Below, one piece after another: positions 1 through 8,177 of a stretch of 64,000 nt of DNA. Source of the DNA: Nonomuraea typhae. GTDB lineage: Bacteria > Actinomycetota > Actinomycetes > Streptosporangiales > Streptosporangiaceae. The position numbers and the translations under genes were made by a program. The notes under the pieces are model-generated. The model saw only the letters and a list, made by a program, of their open reading frames with translations. It made no database searches and was not told where the DNA came from. The stretch spans positions 248,001 to 312,000 of the forward strand of contig NZ_VRLV01000006.1 of the NCBI RefSeq assembly GCF_009760925.1, given 5' to 3'. The first letter of the stretch is position 1. Every line of letters starts with the position of its first letter.

Positions 1-234
1 GAGTGCGGCGGCCAGCACGAAGGCGGCGACGACGGCCACGAGCAGGGCCGTCCAGATGCCCAGATTCCACGTGAGCAGAAACCACACCAGATAGGTGGAA
101 AGAGTTGCCATCTCTCCCTGGGCGAAGTTGACCACGCCGCTGGTGCGGAAGACCAGCACGATGGCCAGGGCGAGTGCGGCGTACACGCAGCCGTTGCCGA
201 CGCCGTCGGCGACACGCTGGAGGAGAAGGTCCAT
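1..234 (-). CDS. livH: Branched-chain amino-acid ABC transporter permease, LivH-type (partial)
   Basis: This is the first 78 residues of an inner-membrane permease of the LivH/HisM-like family; the remainder lies beyond the left edge. The translation begins MDLLLQRVADGVGNGCVYAA and contains the hallmark NFAQGEM segment of LivH proteins, followed by hydrophobic membrane-spanning stretches. Its ATG overlaps the livF stop as TGATG, so the two are translationally coupled. With LivF and LivG it would form the channel of an importer for branched-chain amino acids, amides or urea; the substrate cannot be told from the fragment. Confidence 0.88.
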   Translation of the reverse strand, partial: MDLLLQRVADGVGNGCVYAALALAIVLVFRTSGVVNFAQGEMATLSTYLVWFLLTWNLGIWTALLVAVVAAFVLAAAL

Positions 235-944
235 CACACGGCTCCCAGGTACAGGCGGCGCAGAGCCTCGCGGTCGGCCAGGTCCGCCACGCCGACGGGT
301 TCCGACAGCACGCCCGCGGTGAGGGTGTAGGCCCGTGCGGCGATGCCCAGCGCCAGGTGGGCGGCCTGCTCGACGACCAGCATCGCCAGCGCGTCCGCGG
401 CGTTGAGCTCGGCCAGTTTGGCGAACAGGTCCCTGGCGGCCATCGGCGCCAGCCCGAGCGAGGGCTCGTCGAGCAGGAGCAGCTTCGGCCTGGACATCAG
501 GGCGCGGGCGACGGCCAGCATCTGCTGCTCGCCGCCGCTCATGCTGCCCGCCGGCTGGTTCCGCCGCTCGCCGAGCCGGGGAAAGAAGTCAAGCCATCTG
601 TCGAGGTCCGCCCGCATCTCGGCTTGCGGACGGGTGTAGCCGCCGACGCGGAGGTTCTCCTCCACGGTCATCTCGACGATCGTGCCCCGGCCCTGGGGAA
701 CGTGTGCCACGCCCAGCCGGGCGACCGTGTCGGCGCGCAGGCCGCCGACGGGCCTGCCGTACAGGAGGATCTCGCCGCGCGAGGGGATCATTCCCGACAG
801 GGCGCGCATGAGCGTGGTCTTTCCGGCGCCGTTGGCGCCGAGCAGCACGACCACCTCGCCGGGGCCGATGGTGAGGTCGGCGTCGCGCAGCACCTCGCCC
901 CGGCCGTAGCCGGCGCTCAGCTTCCTGGTCTCCAGCAACGTCAT
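234..944 (-). CDS. livF: ABC transporter ATP-binding protein LivF
   Basis: A 236-residue ATPase that energises the branched-chain amino-acid type importer at the cytoplasmic face. It has Walker A GANGAGKTT, the ABC signature SGGEQQML, and Walker B LLLLDEPSLGLAP, the last typical of LivF. Length matches the family (about 235 aa). The start ATG overlaps the livG stop (ATGA) and the stop overlaps the livH start, so livG-livF-livH are one cotranscribed block. The substrate of the transporter is not determined by the sequence, and the periplasmic-binding-protein gene is not in the window. Confidence 0.93.
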   Translation of the reverse strand: MTLLETRKLSAGYGRGEVLRDADLTIGPGEVVVLLGANGAGKTTLMRALSGMIPSRGEILLYGRPVGGLRADTVARLGVAHVPQGRGTIVEMTVEENLRVGGYTRPQAEMRADLDRWLDFFPRLGERRNQPAGSMSGGEQQMLAVARALMSRPKLLLLDEPSLGLAPMAARDLFAKLAELNAADALAMLVVEQAAHLALGIAARAYTLTAGVLSEPVGVADLADREALRRLYLGAV

Positions 945-1708
945 AGCGCCTCTCCCAGGTAGGCGTCGACCACCGCGGGGTTCGTGGTCACCTCGTCGGG
1001 GGCGCCTTCGGCGATCTTGCGGCCGAGGTCGAGCACCACCACGTGGTCCGACAGGCCCACCACCATGCCGATGTGGTGCTCGACCAGGAGGATGGTGAGG
1101 TCCAGCTCGGCCGCGATCGAGCGCAGCATCCGCGACAGCGCCCGCACCTCGTCCCCGTCGAGCCCGTTGGCCGGCTCGTCCAGCAGCAGCAGACGGGGGT
1201 TCGCCATGATCGCGCGCGCCAGCTCGACACGCTTCTGCACGCCGAACGGCAGCAGCCCGGCCGGTGCGTCGGCGAGAGCCGTCAGGTCGGTGAGCGCCAG
1301 CGCGCGCTCGCACTCCTGCTCGAGCCGCCTCTCCTCCCGCCTGCACGCCGGCGTCCTGATCATCGCCGCGAACATGCCCGCTTTGGTACGGCCCTGCGCT
1401 CCGCACAGCACGTTCTCCCGGACCGAGAGCGTGGGGAAGAGCGCCAGATTCTGGAACGTTCTCGCCACCCCGTATCGGACGGCCTCGTGCGGCCTGATGG
1501 AGGTGATCTCCCGGCCGTCCACGAAGATCCGGCCGGCTGCCGGTCGGTACAGCCGGCTCACGCAGTTGAACAGCGAGGTCTTGCCCGCGCCATTGGGGCC
1601 GATCAGGGCGCAGACGCTGCCCGGACGCACCGAGAAGCTCAACCCGTCCAGCACCTGGAGCCCGCCGAAGCGCAGGGACAGATCCTCCACCTGGAGCATG
1701 GCGGTCAC
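941..1708 (-). CDS. livG: ABC transporter ATP-binding protein LivG
   Basis: The second ATPase subunit of the Liv-type importer, about 255 residues. It shows Walker A GPNGAGKTS, a diverged signature LPFGVQKRVELARA, Walker B LLLLDEPANGLDGDE and the switch histidine in LLVEHH. The GTG start chosen overlaps the stop of the upstream monooxygenase gene as GTGA; an ATG three codons downstream (1699) would give the canonical MLQVEDLSL. Tight coupling on both sides places it in one operon with the LLM oxygenase and livF/livH. Confidence 0.92.
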   Translation of the reverse strand: MTAMLQVEDLSLRFGGLQVLDGLSFSVRPGSVCALIGPNGAGKTSLFNCVSRLYRPAAGRIFVDGREITSIRPHEAVRYGVARTFQNLALFPTLSVRENVLCGAQGRTKAGMFAAMIRTPACRREERRLEQECERALALTDLTALADAPAGLLPFGVQKRVELARAIMANPRLLLLDEPANGLDGDEVRALSRMLRSIAAELDLTILLVEHHIGMVVGLSDHVVVLDLGRKIAEGAPDEVTTNPAVVDAYLGEAL

Positions 1709-2838
1709 CACGACCAACCCCGATCCGAGGGCGGCAGCCACACACCGGCCTTGCGCAGATGACCGAAGATCTCGCCGTACGCCTCGATCTCCGGCGGCGC
1801 CCACAGGAACGGCAGCAGCAGGAAGTGGCGCATGCCCGTCGCCCGGGACAACTCGATGAACTGCTCGGCGACCTGCTCGGCCGTGCCGCCGAGCACGGTG
1901 TTGCCCACGCCGAAGCCGATCTTGCGGGCCACGGTCTCGGTGTCCTGCCCCTTGAACAACTCCTGGTAGGTCTGACTGCTGCGCATGAAGAACTCCGCGA
2001 AGCCGGCGGCGGCGGGCAGGTCGACGTTGGCCTCGAACCACGCCCGCTTGTCCTCGGCCTCGGCCGCGCTGCTGCCCAGGACCACACCGATCGAGCCGAC
2101 CAGCGCCACCTCGCCGTCGGGCCGGCCGGCGGTGGCGGCCCGCTCGGCCAGGCGGCCGACGGCGGAGCGCACCTCCGCCTGGTCGTCCACCACGGCGGAG
2201 AAGCCGTAGTCGCACTCCGTGGCGATCAGGTCCAGGCCCGCGGGCGACACGCCAGGGTTGAAAATCACCGGGTGGGGCCGCTGCACCGGCGCGGGACCGG
2301 CCATCGAGGCGGCGCCCGCGGACCACAGCGCCTTGACCGCGCCGAGTGTCTGCCCGGCCTGGTCGTAGCGGCGCTCGTGCGCCAGTTCGCCCTCCAGGCC
2401 GAACAACGCCACCTCGGCGGGCTTGACCCCGGGCACCATGTTCCAGCCCCAGCGGCCCTTGCTCATGGCGTCGAGGTTGGCGCCCAGGCGGGCGATCACC
2501 GGTGCGGGCAGGTACCGGGTGTGCAGGGTGGTCACGACCCCGAGGCGCCGGGTCGCCGCGATCACCGCGACCGCCCAGATCGGCGCGTACAGGCGCGGCT
2601 CGCCGTGCCCGGCCGCGACGCCGGCCGGGCCGTTGACGGTGTAGCTGTCGGCGAAGAAGGCGAAGTCGAGCCCGATGCGCTCGCAGGTCCTCGCCAGCTC
2701 CATGTGCACGTCGAGGTCCAGGACGTCGGGGTTGCGATCGGCCACGACGCGGGACATCACGTTCTGGGACGGGGTATTCGGCCACATGATGCCGAAGCGC
2801 ATCAGGCCGTCGTTCAGTCGCGGCTTTCCGGTTGCCAC
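1705..2838 (-). CDS. LLM class flavin-dependent oxygenase (luciferase-like)
   Basis: A 377-residue protein of the bacterial luciferase-like monooxygenase family, which uses reduced FMN or F420 as cofactor. Family features include the N-terminal beta-strand MRFGIMWPN, the motif FFADSYTVNG, RLGVVTTLHTRY, and KGRWGWNMVPG. The GTG start follows GGGAGG with 4-5 bases of spacing. It heads the liv-type transporter operon, which suggests (inference) that it oxidises a compound imported by that transporter, such as a sulfonate, amine or heterocycle. The exact substrate cannot be read from sequence. Confidence 0.88.
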   Translation of the reverse strand: MATGKPRLNDGLMRFGIMWPNTPSQNVMSRVVADRNPDVLDLDVHMELARTCERIGLDFAFFADSYTVNGPAGVAAGHGEPRLYAPIWAVAVIAATRRLGVVTTLHTRYLPAPVIARLGANLDAMSKGRWGWNMVPGVKPAEVALFGLEGELAHERRYDQAGQTLGAVKALWSAGAASMAGPAPVQRPHPVIFNPGVSPAGLDLIATECDYGFSAVVDDQAEVRSAVGRLAERAATAGRPDGEVALVGSIGVVLGSSAAEAEDKRAWFEANVDLPAAAGFAEFFMRSSQTYQELFKGQDTETVARKIGFGVGNTVLGGTAEQVAEQFIELSRATGMRHFLLLPFLWAPPEIEAYGEIFGHLRKAGVWLPPSDRGWSW

Positions 2839-3119
2839 TTATCCTCCCGGGGTGAGAGTCCAAGAATGCATCCGATTTCTGCACAGCGACTATCACATTC
2901 TGCTATCCAGAAATCGCGCTTAAGTCATCGTCCTGAGGGCCTGCGGATCACGGCGCGGTGTGAATCCACAGTCCGGGCTGTGCCGGTAGCCGTGGTCAGT
3001 GGTGTAAGGCGTACGAACGCGCACGTCGAACAGGCTGACAACACCGATCTTCTTGCGGACGCCCGGGCGATCCCGCGACCTTGAAGGCGCCACCCCACCC
3101 CCGCCTCAGGGAGCTCGCC

Positions 3120-3935
3120 ATGAACCTGTCCGTACTCGCCGCTGCCCTCATGACGGCGGCCGCGGTCGCCTCGCCGGCGGAGGCGGGCACGACGGCGCCG
3201 CCGGTGAGCATGGAACTCGCGGTCAAGGCGGCGCAGATCGATCCGAGGCGCTCGGACACCACCCTGACGCCAGGCGCCAAGGCCGGCGTGTTGCTCGTCG
3301 AGCGGGCGTTGCGCGACGAGGGGCTGCTGGACGGCAGGTGGGTGGACGGGTACTTCGGCACCACGACGGTGGCGGCCTACACGAGGTTCCAGCGGTCGCT
3401 GGGATTCACGGGGGCGGCAGCCAACGGCCTGCCCGGTAAGGCGTCGCTGCGGCGGCTGGGCGCGGGGCGGTTCAGCGTGACCGGCCTCGTCGAGGCGGGC
3501 GCGCGGACGTCGTACGCGGGCGGGGTGGTCAACCGCCGGACCAGAGACATGCTGGCCGAGGCACGGCGGTCGCTGGGGCGTGAGCTCGTGCTGGAGCAGG
3601 GGTCGTACAACCCGGGGGGCGATCCCACGTCGGCGGGCACACACGACGGCGGCGGCGTGGTCGATGTGTCGGTGAAGGGGATGGATGCCGCCACCCGTAC
3701 CGAGCTGGTCCGGGTGTTGCGCCACGTGGGGTTCGCCGCGTGGCTGCGTGGTCCCCGGCAGGGCGACTGGCCGTGGCACGTCCACGCCGTCGCCATCAGC
3801 GATCCGGATCTGTCCGTGCCGGCCCAGAACCAGGTCGGTGACTACTACCTGGGCCGGGACGGGCTCTCGGGGCGCGGGCCCGACGACGGTCCGAAGGTGA
3901 CCGTCCGCACCTGGGAGGAGTACCAGCGCCGCTGA
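3120..3935 (+). CDS. Secreted peptidoglycan-binding protein with M15-like peptidase domain
   Basis: A 271-residue exported protein. A signal peptide occupies residues 1-22 (MNLSVLAAALMTAAAVASPA, cleavage near AEA). Residues 40-115 resemble a PG_binding_1 domain (YFGTTTVAAYTRFQ). The C-terminal half carries the M15/VanX-type zinc signature: S171-x-x-H175 ... D182 in SAGTHDGGGVVDV and H220-V-H222 in WPWHVHAV. It is therefore probably a D-Ala-D-Ala type carboxypeptidase or endopeptidase acting on the cell wall. The start was chosen for the GGGAG upstream and the signal peptide. It lies 29 bp before two further wall-active secreted proteins on the same strand, so a shared transcript is likely. 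Confidence 0.78.
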   Translation: MNLSVLAAALMTAAAVASPAEAGTTAPPVSMELAVKAAQIDPRRSDTTLTPGAKAGVLLVERALRDEGLLDGRWVDGYFGTTTVAAYTRFQRSLGFTGAAANGLPGKASLRRLGAGRFSVTGLVEAGARTSYAGGVVNRRTRDMLAEARRSLGRELVLEQGSYNPGGDPTSAGTHDGGGVVDVSVKGMDAATRTELVRVLRHVGFAAWLRGPRQGDWPWHVHAVAISDPDLSVPAQNQVGDYYLGRDGLSGRGPDDGPKVTVRTWEEYQRR

Positions 3936-3954
3936 CTCCTCCGAACACACCAAA

Positions 3955-4363
3955 GGAGACGAACATGAGCATGTCCAGAAGGATCTTGGCCGGGGCGAGC
4001 GTGGTGCTGGCGCTGGGCGCGATGGTGGTGGCGGCTTCGCCGGCGGTCGCGGGTGGCCGGGACGGTGTCTGTGACGACGGTGAGTTCTGTTACTACTTCA
4101 ACAGCGGCAATCAGGGGTCGGTGTCGGACTTCGCGGGGTCGGTCAGCAACTACGCGAGCACGCAGCCGTCGTGTTACGACTTCAAGGGTCCGGGCGCGGG
4201 TCAGGGCACGTGCGTCAAGAACGCGGCGGCGTCGGTGTGGAACCGGAGCCGGCAGGTGGTCCGGGTGTTCTACAACAGCGGTCATGCCGGTACGCACCAG
4301 GACTTCGGCCCCGGGGTCAAGGGCAACCTGATACCCGCGCTCAAGAACCAGAACGCCTCACAC
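3955..4363 (+). repeat. Direct repeat copy 1: I36-domain cassette
   Basis: A 409-bp segment repeated 917 bp downstream with no gaps and only three base differences, all in the first 21 bases of the coding part. It spans the ribosome binding site, the signal peptide and the whole I36-type domain, and similarity stops abruptly inside the codons following NASH. Synonymous sites are identical too, so the copies are either a very recent duplication or maintained by gene conversion. Confidence 0.97.
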
Positions 4364-4858
4364 GAGTTCAACCCGGGGGCCACGCCCGCCCGCGGCCGGA
4401 TGTCGTACGCGTTGTACGCCGCTCACGGCTCGATCAGCTGCCCGTTCGACGGCTACACCACCAGGCCGGGCAGCAGGCACGAGGGCATCGACCTGGTTCG
4501 CCGGCTGGGCGCCGAGGTGCGCTCGCTGGTGGACGGGGAGATCGTCAACGTCCAGCGTGGCCGTACCGGATCGGGCGGGTTGTCCACGATCGCCATCTAC
4601 GTCGCCGCGGCGAACAAGACGGTGATCTACCTGCACTCGAGTCCGTCGCCGTCGCTGCGGGCGGGCCAGCGGGTGAGCCGCGGTCAGATCATCGCGACCG
4701 AGTCCTGGCGCGGGGTGGGCGAGTCCTCGTCGGCGCACACCCACGTCGAGATGCGGCCCGGACGGCATCTGCGCGCGGCCAAGAGCATCGGTGACCGGAA
4801 CCTTGAGAACCCGGACCCCACCTCGTTCTGGAACTCCCAGGGCTACCAGGTCCGCTGA
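3965..4858 (+). CDS. Secreted I36-type domain protein fused to M23 (LytM-like) peptidase domain
   Basis: A 297-residue exported protein. Residues 1-30 are a signal peptide ending SPAVAG. Residues 31-133 form a four-cysteine domain resembling the peptidase inhibitor I36 family (GVCDDGEFCYYFNSG; cysteines 36, 42, 70, 83). Residues about 145-290 are an M23 metallopeptidase domain with H172-x-x-x-D176 (RHEGIDL) and H258-x-H260 (AHTHVEM), so it should cut peptidoglycan cross-bridges or stems if the zinc site is intact. The I36 cassette is almost base-identical to that of the next gene, only 23 bp downstream. The domain may act as a wall-targeting or inhibitory propeptide module; that role is inference. 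Confidence 0.85.
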   Translation: MSMSRRILAGASVVLALGAMVVAASPAVAGGRDGVCDDGEFCYYFNSGNQGSVSDFAGSVSNYASTQPSCYDFKGPGAGQGTCVKNAAASVWNRSRQVVRVFYNSGHAGTHQDFGPGVKGNLIPALKNQNASHEFNPGATPARGRMSYALYAAHGSISCPFDGYTTRPGSRHEGIDLVRRLGAEVRSLVDGEIVNVQRGRTGSGGLSTIAIYVAAANKTVIYLHSSPSPSLRAGQRVSRGQIIATESWRGVGESSSAHTHVEMRPGRHLRAAKSIGDRNLENPDPTSFWNSQGYQVR

Positions 4859-4871
4859 AGCCCGGAAGAAC

Positions 4872-5280
4872 GGAGACGAACATGGGCAAGTCCAGAAGGA
4901 TCCTGGCCGGGGCGAGCGTGGTGCTGGCGCTGGGCGCGATGGTGGTGGCGGCTTCGCCGGCGGTCGCGGGTGGCCGGGACGGTGTCTGTGACGACGGTGA
5001 GTTCTGTTACTACTTCAACAGCGGCAATCAGGGGTCGGTGTCGGACTTCGCGGGGTCGGTCAGCAACTACGCGAGCACGCAGCCGTCGTGTTACGACTTC
5101 AAGGGTCCGGGCGCGGGTCAGGGCACGTGCGTCAAGAACGCGGCGGCGTCGGTGTGGAACCGGAGCCGGCAGGTGGTCCGGGTGTTCTACAACAGCGGTC
5201 ATGCCGGTACGCACCAGGACTTCGGCCCCGGGGTCAAGGGCAACCTGATACCCGCGCTCAAGAACCAGAACGCCTCACAC
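4872..5280 (+). repeat. Direct repeat copy 2: I36-domain cassette
   Basis: The second copy of the 409-bp cassette, starting at the identical ribosome binding site (GGAGACGAAC). It differs from copy 1 by three bases near the start codon, giving MGKS instead of MSMS and one synonymous change. The sequences downstream encode unrelated domains. Confidence 0.97.
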
Positions 5281-5808
5281 CGGTTCCAGGGCACGGGAAC
5301 GCCGACGGGCTGCAAGACCGACGGCACCGACACCCGGATGCCCACGACGATCCTGGTGTACCTGCGCGCCAGGAACGAGGTGGTGCGGGTGGGATTCAAG
5401 GACTACGTCAAGAACGTCCTGCCCAACGAGTGGATGGCGCACTGGCCGGAGGAGTCGCTCAGGGCGGGGGCGGTGGCCGCCAAGAACTTCGGCTGGTACT
5501 GGGCGCTGCACTCCAACAAGAAGAAGAACGGCATGTGCTACGACGTTGAGGACAACACCAACAGCCAGGTCTACAGGCCGGGCTCGGCCAGGGCGAGCAC
5601 GAACGCCGCGGTCGACGCGACGTGGGGCGATCGCCTCACGCGCGGCGGAAGGATCTTCAACGCCCAGTACTGCCGGACGCACACGGAATGCGGTCACTGG
5701 CGGGACGGCGCCTGGATGTCGCAGATGGGCTCACGCGACATGGCCAACCAGGGGCGTACCTACCGGGAGATCCTCGCGCGCTATTACAAGGGCGTCGTTC
5801 TCCAGTAG
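4882..5808 (+). CDS. Secreted I36-type domain protein fused to SpoIID/LytB-like domain
   Basis: A 308-residue exported protein with the same signal peptide and I36-type domain (residues 1-133) as its upstream neighbour. From about residue 155 it has a SpoIID-like domain (VGFKDYVKNVLPNEW then EESLRAGAVAAKNFGWY). SpoIID proteins are lytic transglycosylases acting on denuded glycan strands; E183 in LPNEW occupies the place of the catalytic glutamate. Extra cysteines (219, 264, 270) suggest disulfides. Here the domain serves a non-sporulation-specific wall function, probably growth or differentiation related. It is followed by a strong inverted repeat terminator. Confidence 0.84.
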   Translation: MGKSRRILAGASVVLALGAMVVAASPAVAGGRDGVCDDGEFCYYFNSGNQGSVSDFAGSVSNYASTQPSCYDFKGPGAGQGTCVKNAAASVWNRSRQVVRVFYNSGHAGTHQDFGPGVKGNLIPALKNQNASHRFQGTGTPTGCKTDGTDTRMPTTILVYLRARNEVVRVGFKDYVKNVLPNEWMAHWPEESLRAGAVAAKNFGWYWALHSNKKKNGMCYDVEDNTNSQVYRPGSARASTNAAVDATWGDRLTRGGRIFNAQYCRTHTECGHWRDGAWMSQMGSRDMANQGRTYREILARYYKGVVLQ

Positions 5809-5817
5809 AAGGGGATG

Positions 5818-5842
5818 GCCCGCCGTGCCACGCACGGCGGGC
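5818..5842. terminator. Hairpin terminator between convergent genes
   Basis: A perfect 10-bp stem (GCCCGCCGTG / CACGGCGGGC) with a 5-base loop lies 9 bp after the SpoIID-protein stop and directly before the stop of the convergent XRE/NBR1 gene. It can serve both strands; no long U tract is present, as usual in high-GC actinomycetes. Confidence 0.7.
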
Positions 5843-5843
5843 G

Positions 5844-6728
5844 TCACCATGCGTTGACGATGATCTGGAAGTTGATGGGTCGGCTCCCGGGGAACAGGAC
5901 CGCTCCGGAGGCGTCCACCATCTTGAAGCGCACGTAGCACAGGCCGGGCTTGCCGGGCGTGGTGACGTCGGTGCGGATGTCGACCAGTTCGCCGGGCCCG
6001 GTGTCGGCGATGGGCACGTCCTCGGCGGTCCGGCACTGGTCGGGGTGTTGCGGGAGGTCGAGGCGGCGCAGTTTGTACCCCTTCCAGGGCAGCGCACCGG
6101 CGTTCTTGATCCGCCAGACCTTGGTCATGGTCTGGCCGGGGCCGACGTGGGTGCAGTCGCTCAGGGTGACGTCCTCGACGAACTCGGTGGCGTCACCCTT
6201 GCGTAAGGGCGGCGCCGAGGGCGGGTTGCTGGGCCGTACCGGACAGACGACGGGGGTGGGCGCGGCGGCGCCGGGCGAGAGGCCGGACGACGTCTGGGCG
6301 GGGCCGGTGCCGCGGTCGGTGAGGACCGCGACGAGGACGGCGGCGCCCGCGACCAGGGCCAGTGCCGCCGCGACGAGGACCGGCCGCCTGCCGCGGGCGG
6401 CCGGGGCGGCGTCCTCGACCGGGGCAGGCTCCTCGACCGGGGGAGGCTCCTCGACAGGGCGGTCCGCCGAACGGACCGCCCGGCTGGCACTCTCCCAGCG
6501 TTCGCGGTACGCGGCCGGGTCACCCCCGCACGCCTTGACGAACTCGACGGTGGTTTCCCAACTCGGCAGCCGGTTGCCCTTCGCCGCCTCGTGCAACGTC
6601 GTGTGCGAGATCGCCTTCGACCGGCCCGACATTTCGCGGAAGGACGGGTTTCCGGCTTCACCGCGTAGTTGACGCAGGGCAGCGGCGAAGTCCTCGATGG
6701 CCGCGATACGTGCACGATTGTCGTCCAC
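5844..6728 (-). CDS. XRE-type HTH, transmembrane, NBR1-Ig-like domain protein
   Basis: A 294-residue protein in three parts. Residues 1-75 resemble the actinomycete XRE-like helix-turn-helix module (FAAALRQLRGEAGNPSFREM, then SHTTLHEAAKGNRLPSWETT). A Pro/Glu-rich linker and one membrane segment follow (about 113-138, PVLVAAALALVAGAAVLVAV). The outside part, about 185-294, is an Ig-like domain of the NBR1 type (GQTMTKVWRIKNAGALPW, Trp and Asn-x-Gly landmarks). The layout implies a membrane-tethered DNA-binding or adaptor protein that senses something outside the cell. Function is unknown; the eukaryote-like Ig fold is known from bacterial surface proteins. Confidence 0.8.
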   Translation of the reverse strand: MDDNRARIAAIEDFAAALRQLRGEAGNPSFREMSGRSKAISHTTLHEAAKGNRLPSWETTVEFVKACGGDPAAYRERWESASRAVRSADRPVEEPPPVEEPAPVEDAAPAARGRRPVLVAAALALVAGAAVLVAVLTDRGTGPAQTSSGLSPGAAAPTPVVCPVRPSNPPSAPPLRKGDATEFVEDVTLSDCTHVGPGQTMTKVWRIKNAGALPWKGYKLRRLDLPQHPDQCRTAEDVPIADTGPGELVDIRTDVTTPGKPGLCYVRFKMVDASGAVLFPGSRPINFQIIVNAW

Positions 6729-6880
6729 CGTGTGAAGCTAACAGCACCATGGTCCGCGCTCAACCGGAACCCGTGCCTCGTCATCGAGGGCAGCCGAGCC
6801 GCGCGATCTAGCGGCAGCCGGCCTTGCCTCAGGGTTCGATCTGCTCGGCTACCCCTGGAAGGCGTGCCTTCCTGCTCGCG

Positions 6881-6910
6881 TCGCGTCCGGCTCCGGGAGG
6901 CCGGACGCGA
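6881..6910. terminator. Hairpin terminator downstream of SGNH hydrolase gene
   Basis: A perfect 11-bp stem (TCGCGTCCGGC / GCCGGACGCGA) with an 8-base loop lies 14 bp beyond the stop of the leftward SGNH hydrolase gene. There is no convincing U tract; the call rests on stem strength and position. Confidence 0.65.
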
Positions 6911-6923
6911 GGCCGGGGAGACG

Positions 6924-8177
6924 TCAGGAGACGGTGAGCGTGCCGTCCGCGTTACGGGCGCACGTGACGCTCGCGCGGGGCGCCGCGGTGGAGGCGCCGG
7001 TCAGGCACTGGCCGAGGACCGCGTGGCCGGCGGCGTTGGGGTGCCACGACTCCTGGCAGGTCTGGAAGTAGGTGACGCATGTGTTCGCCGCGCGCTGGAT
7101 ATCGATCTTGTCCCAGCCGGACAGACTGGTGATGAACGTGCCGGACGGGCCGTCCTGTACGCGGACCGGTGTCGCGAGCGCGTTCGCCGGGCTGTCGGGG
7201 GTCTCGCAGAGCCTGGCCCCGTCGAAAGCCCGCTGGACGTCCAGTACGCGCAGGTCGGCCGCCGGGCGTTCGGCCGCCAGCGTGCTGTGCGCGTTCTTGA
7301 CCAGGGAGCCGAGGTTCTGGGAGAACACGTGCCCGGGTCCGAGGCTCGCGCGATGGATCGGGCATCCGGCGGCGTAGCGCTCGGCGCCGAGGGCGCGGAA
7401 CTTGTCGCGGGTGTCGGTGCGGTTGTCCTCGTCGTGGTAGCGCGAGGCGACGTCGGGGGGCAGCGGGTTGGTGTAGGTCTGCAGAATCACCTGGTGAGTG
7501 CCGTCGGCGTCGACCTGGGCGAGGGTGTCGAGGATCTGGCGCAGAGCTGCGGTGGTCTCGGCAGTGGCAGCGGCCACCTCGGCGTCGGTGGCCAGGTCCG
7601 AGGCGGAGCAGGGCCTCTGCGGCACCGGGCCCTTCAGATAGGCCCAGAACTCCCACCAGCCTGTCCAGGCGTCGGCGATGAAGCGGTTGGCGCACAGCGT
7701 GGCCACGTCGCCGAAGGTGAACTGGGTGTTGTTGGAGCCGAGGCCGACGAGGACGACGTCGATATCGTGCGTCTGGGCGACGGCGCGCAGCTGATCGAGT
7801 TGCGAGGCGACGGAGCGGCCCTCGGGCCGGGCGCTTGAGGGGGTGGCGATGTCGCCCGGCTGGCCGCCGGAGCACGCGAGGTTGAAGCGCTGCTGGATAC
7901 CCGGGAGCGCCGCCGTGAACACCGAGGCGTTCGCCGACCGGTGGCAGAAGTAGGCGTTGCTGTTGGCCGCCGCCCAGCCGGGGAAGCCCTGCGCCGTACC
8001 GGAGGCGTCGACGACGGGCTGGTAGTTCCCCGCGCCCTCTCCGCTGACGAAGCTGTCGCCGAGGGCGACGGCGGCGGTGGGCAGAGCTGCCTGCGCTGGT
8101 CCGCCCATCAGGACGTGGATCCCCGCCGCGCTCACCAGAAGCACGACAACCGCGGCGGCGCGCGGTAATAACCTCAT
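6924..8177 (-). CDS. Secreted SGNH/GDSL-type hydrolase
   Basis: A 417-residue exported esterase-like protein. The signal peptide covers residues 1-30 (ending GGPAQAA). Block I is ALGDSFVSGEGAG with the nucleophilic serine, block III is LVGLGSNNTQF, and block V is ESWHPNAAGHAVLG with the catalytic histidine, all characteristic of SGNH hydrolases. Actinomycete homologues cleave lipids or acylated glycans outside the cell. It is monocistronic: a hairpin terminator follows and the upstream 370 bp hold no clear gene. The specific substrate cannot be inferred. Confidence 0.87.
   Translation of the reverse strand: MRLLPRAAAVVVLLVSAAGIHVLMGGPAQAALPTAAVALGDSFVSGEGAGNYQPVVDASGTAQGFPGWAAANSNAYFCHRSANASVFTAALPGIQQRFNLACSGGQPGDIATPSSARPEGRSVASQLDQLRAVAQTHDIDVVLVGLGSNNTQFTFGDVATLCANRFIADAWTGWWEFWAYLKGPVPQRPCSASDLATDAEVAAATAETTAALRQILDTLAQVDADGTHQVILQTYTNPLPPDVASRYHDEDNRTDTRDKFRALGAERYAAGCPIHRASLGPGHVFSQNLGSLVKNAHSTLAAERPAADLRVLDVQRAFDGARLCETPDSPANALATPVRVQDGPSGTFITSLSGWDKIDIQRAANTCVTYFQTCQESWHPNAAGHAVLGQCLTGASTAAPRASVTCARNADGTLTVS

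Noticed and set aside
2939-3080. Riboswitch (ydaO/c-di-AMP type) before the wall-hydrolase cluster
   Set aside because: A GTGAATCC word is present, but the rest of the conserved core could not be found; a covariance search would be needed to reopen this.
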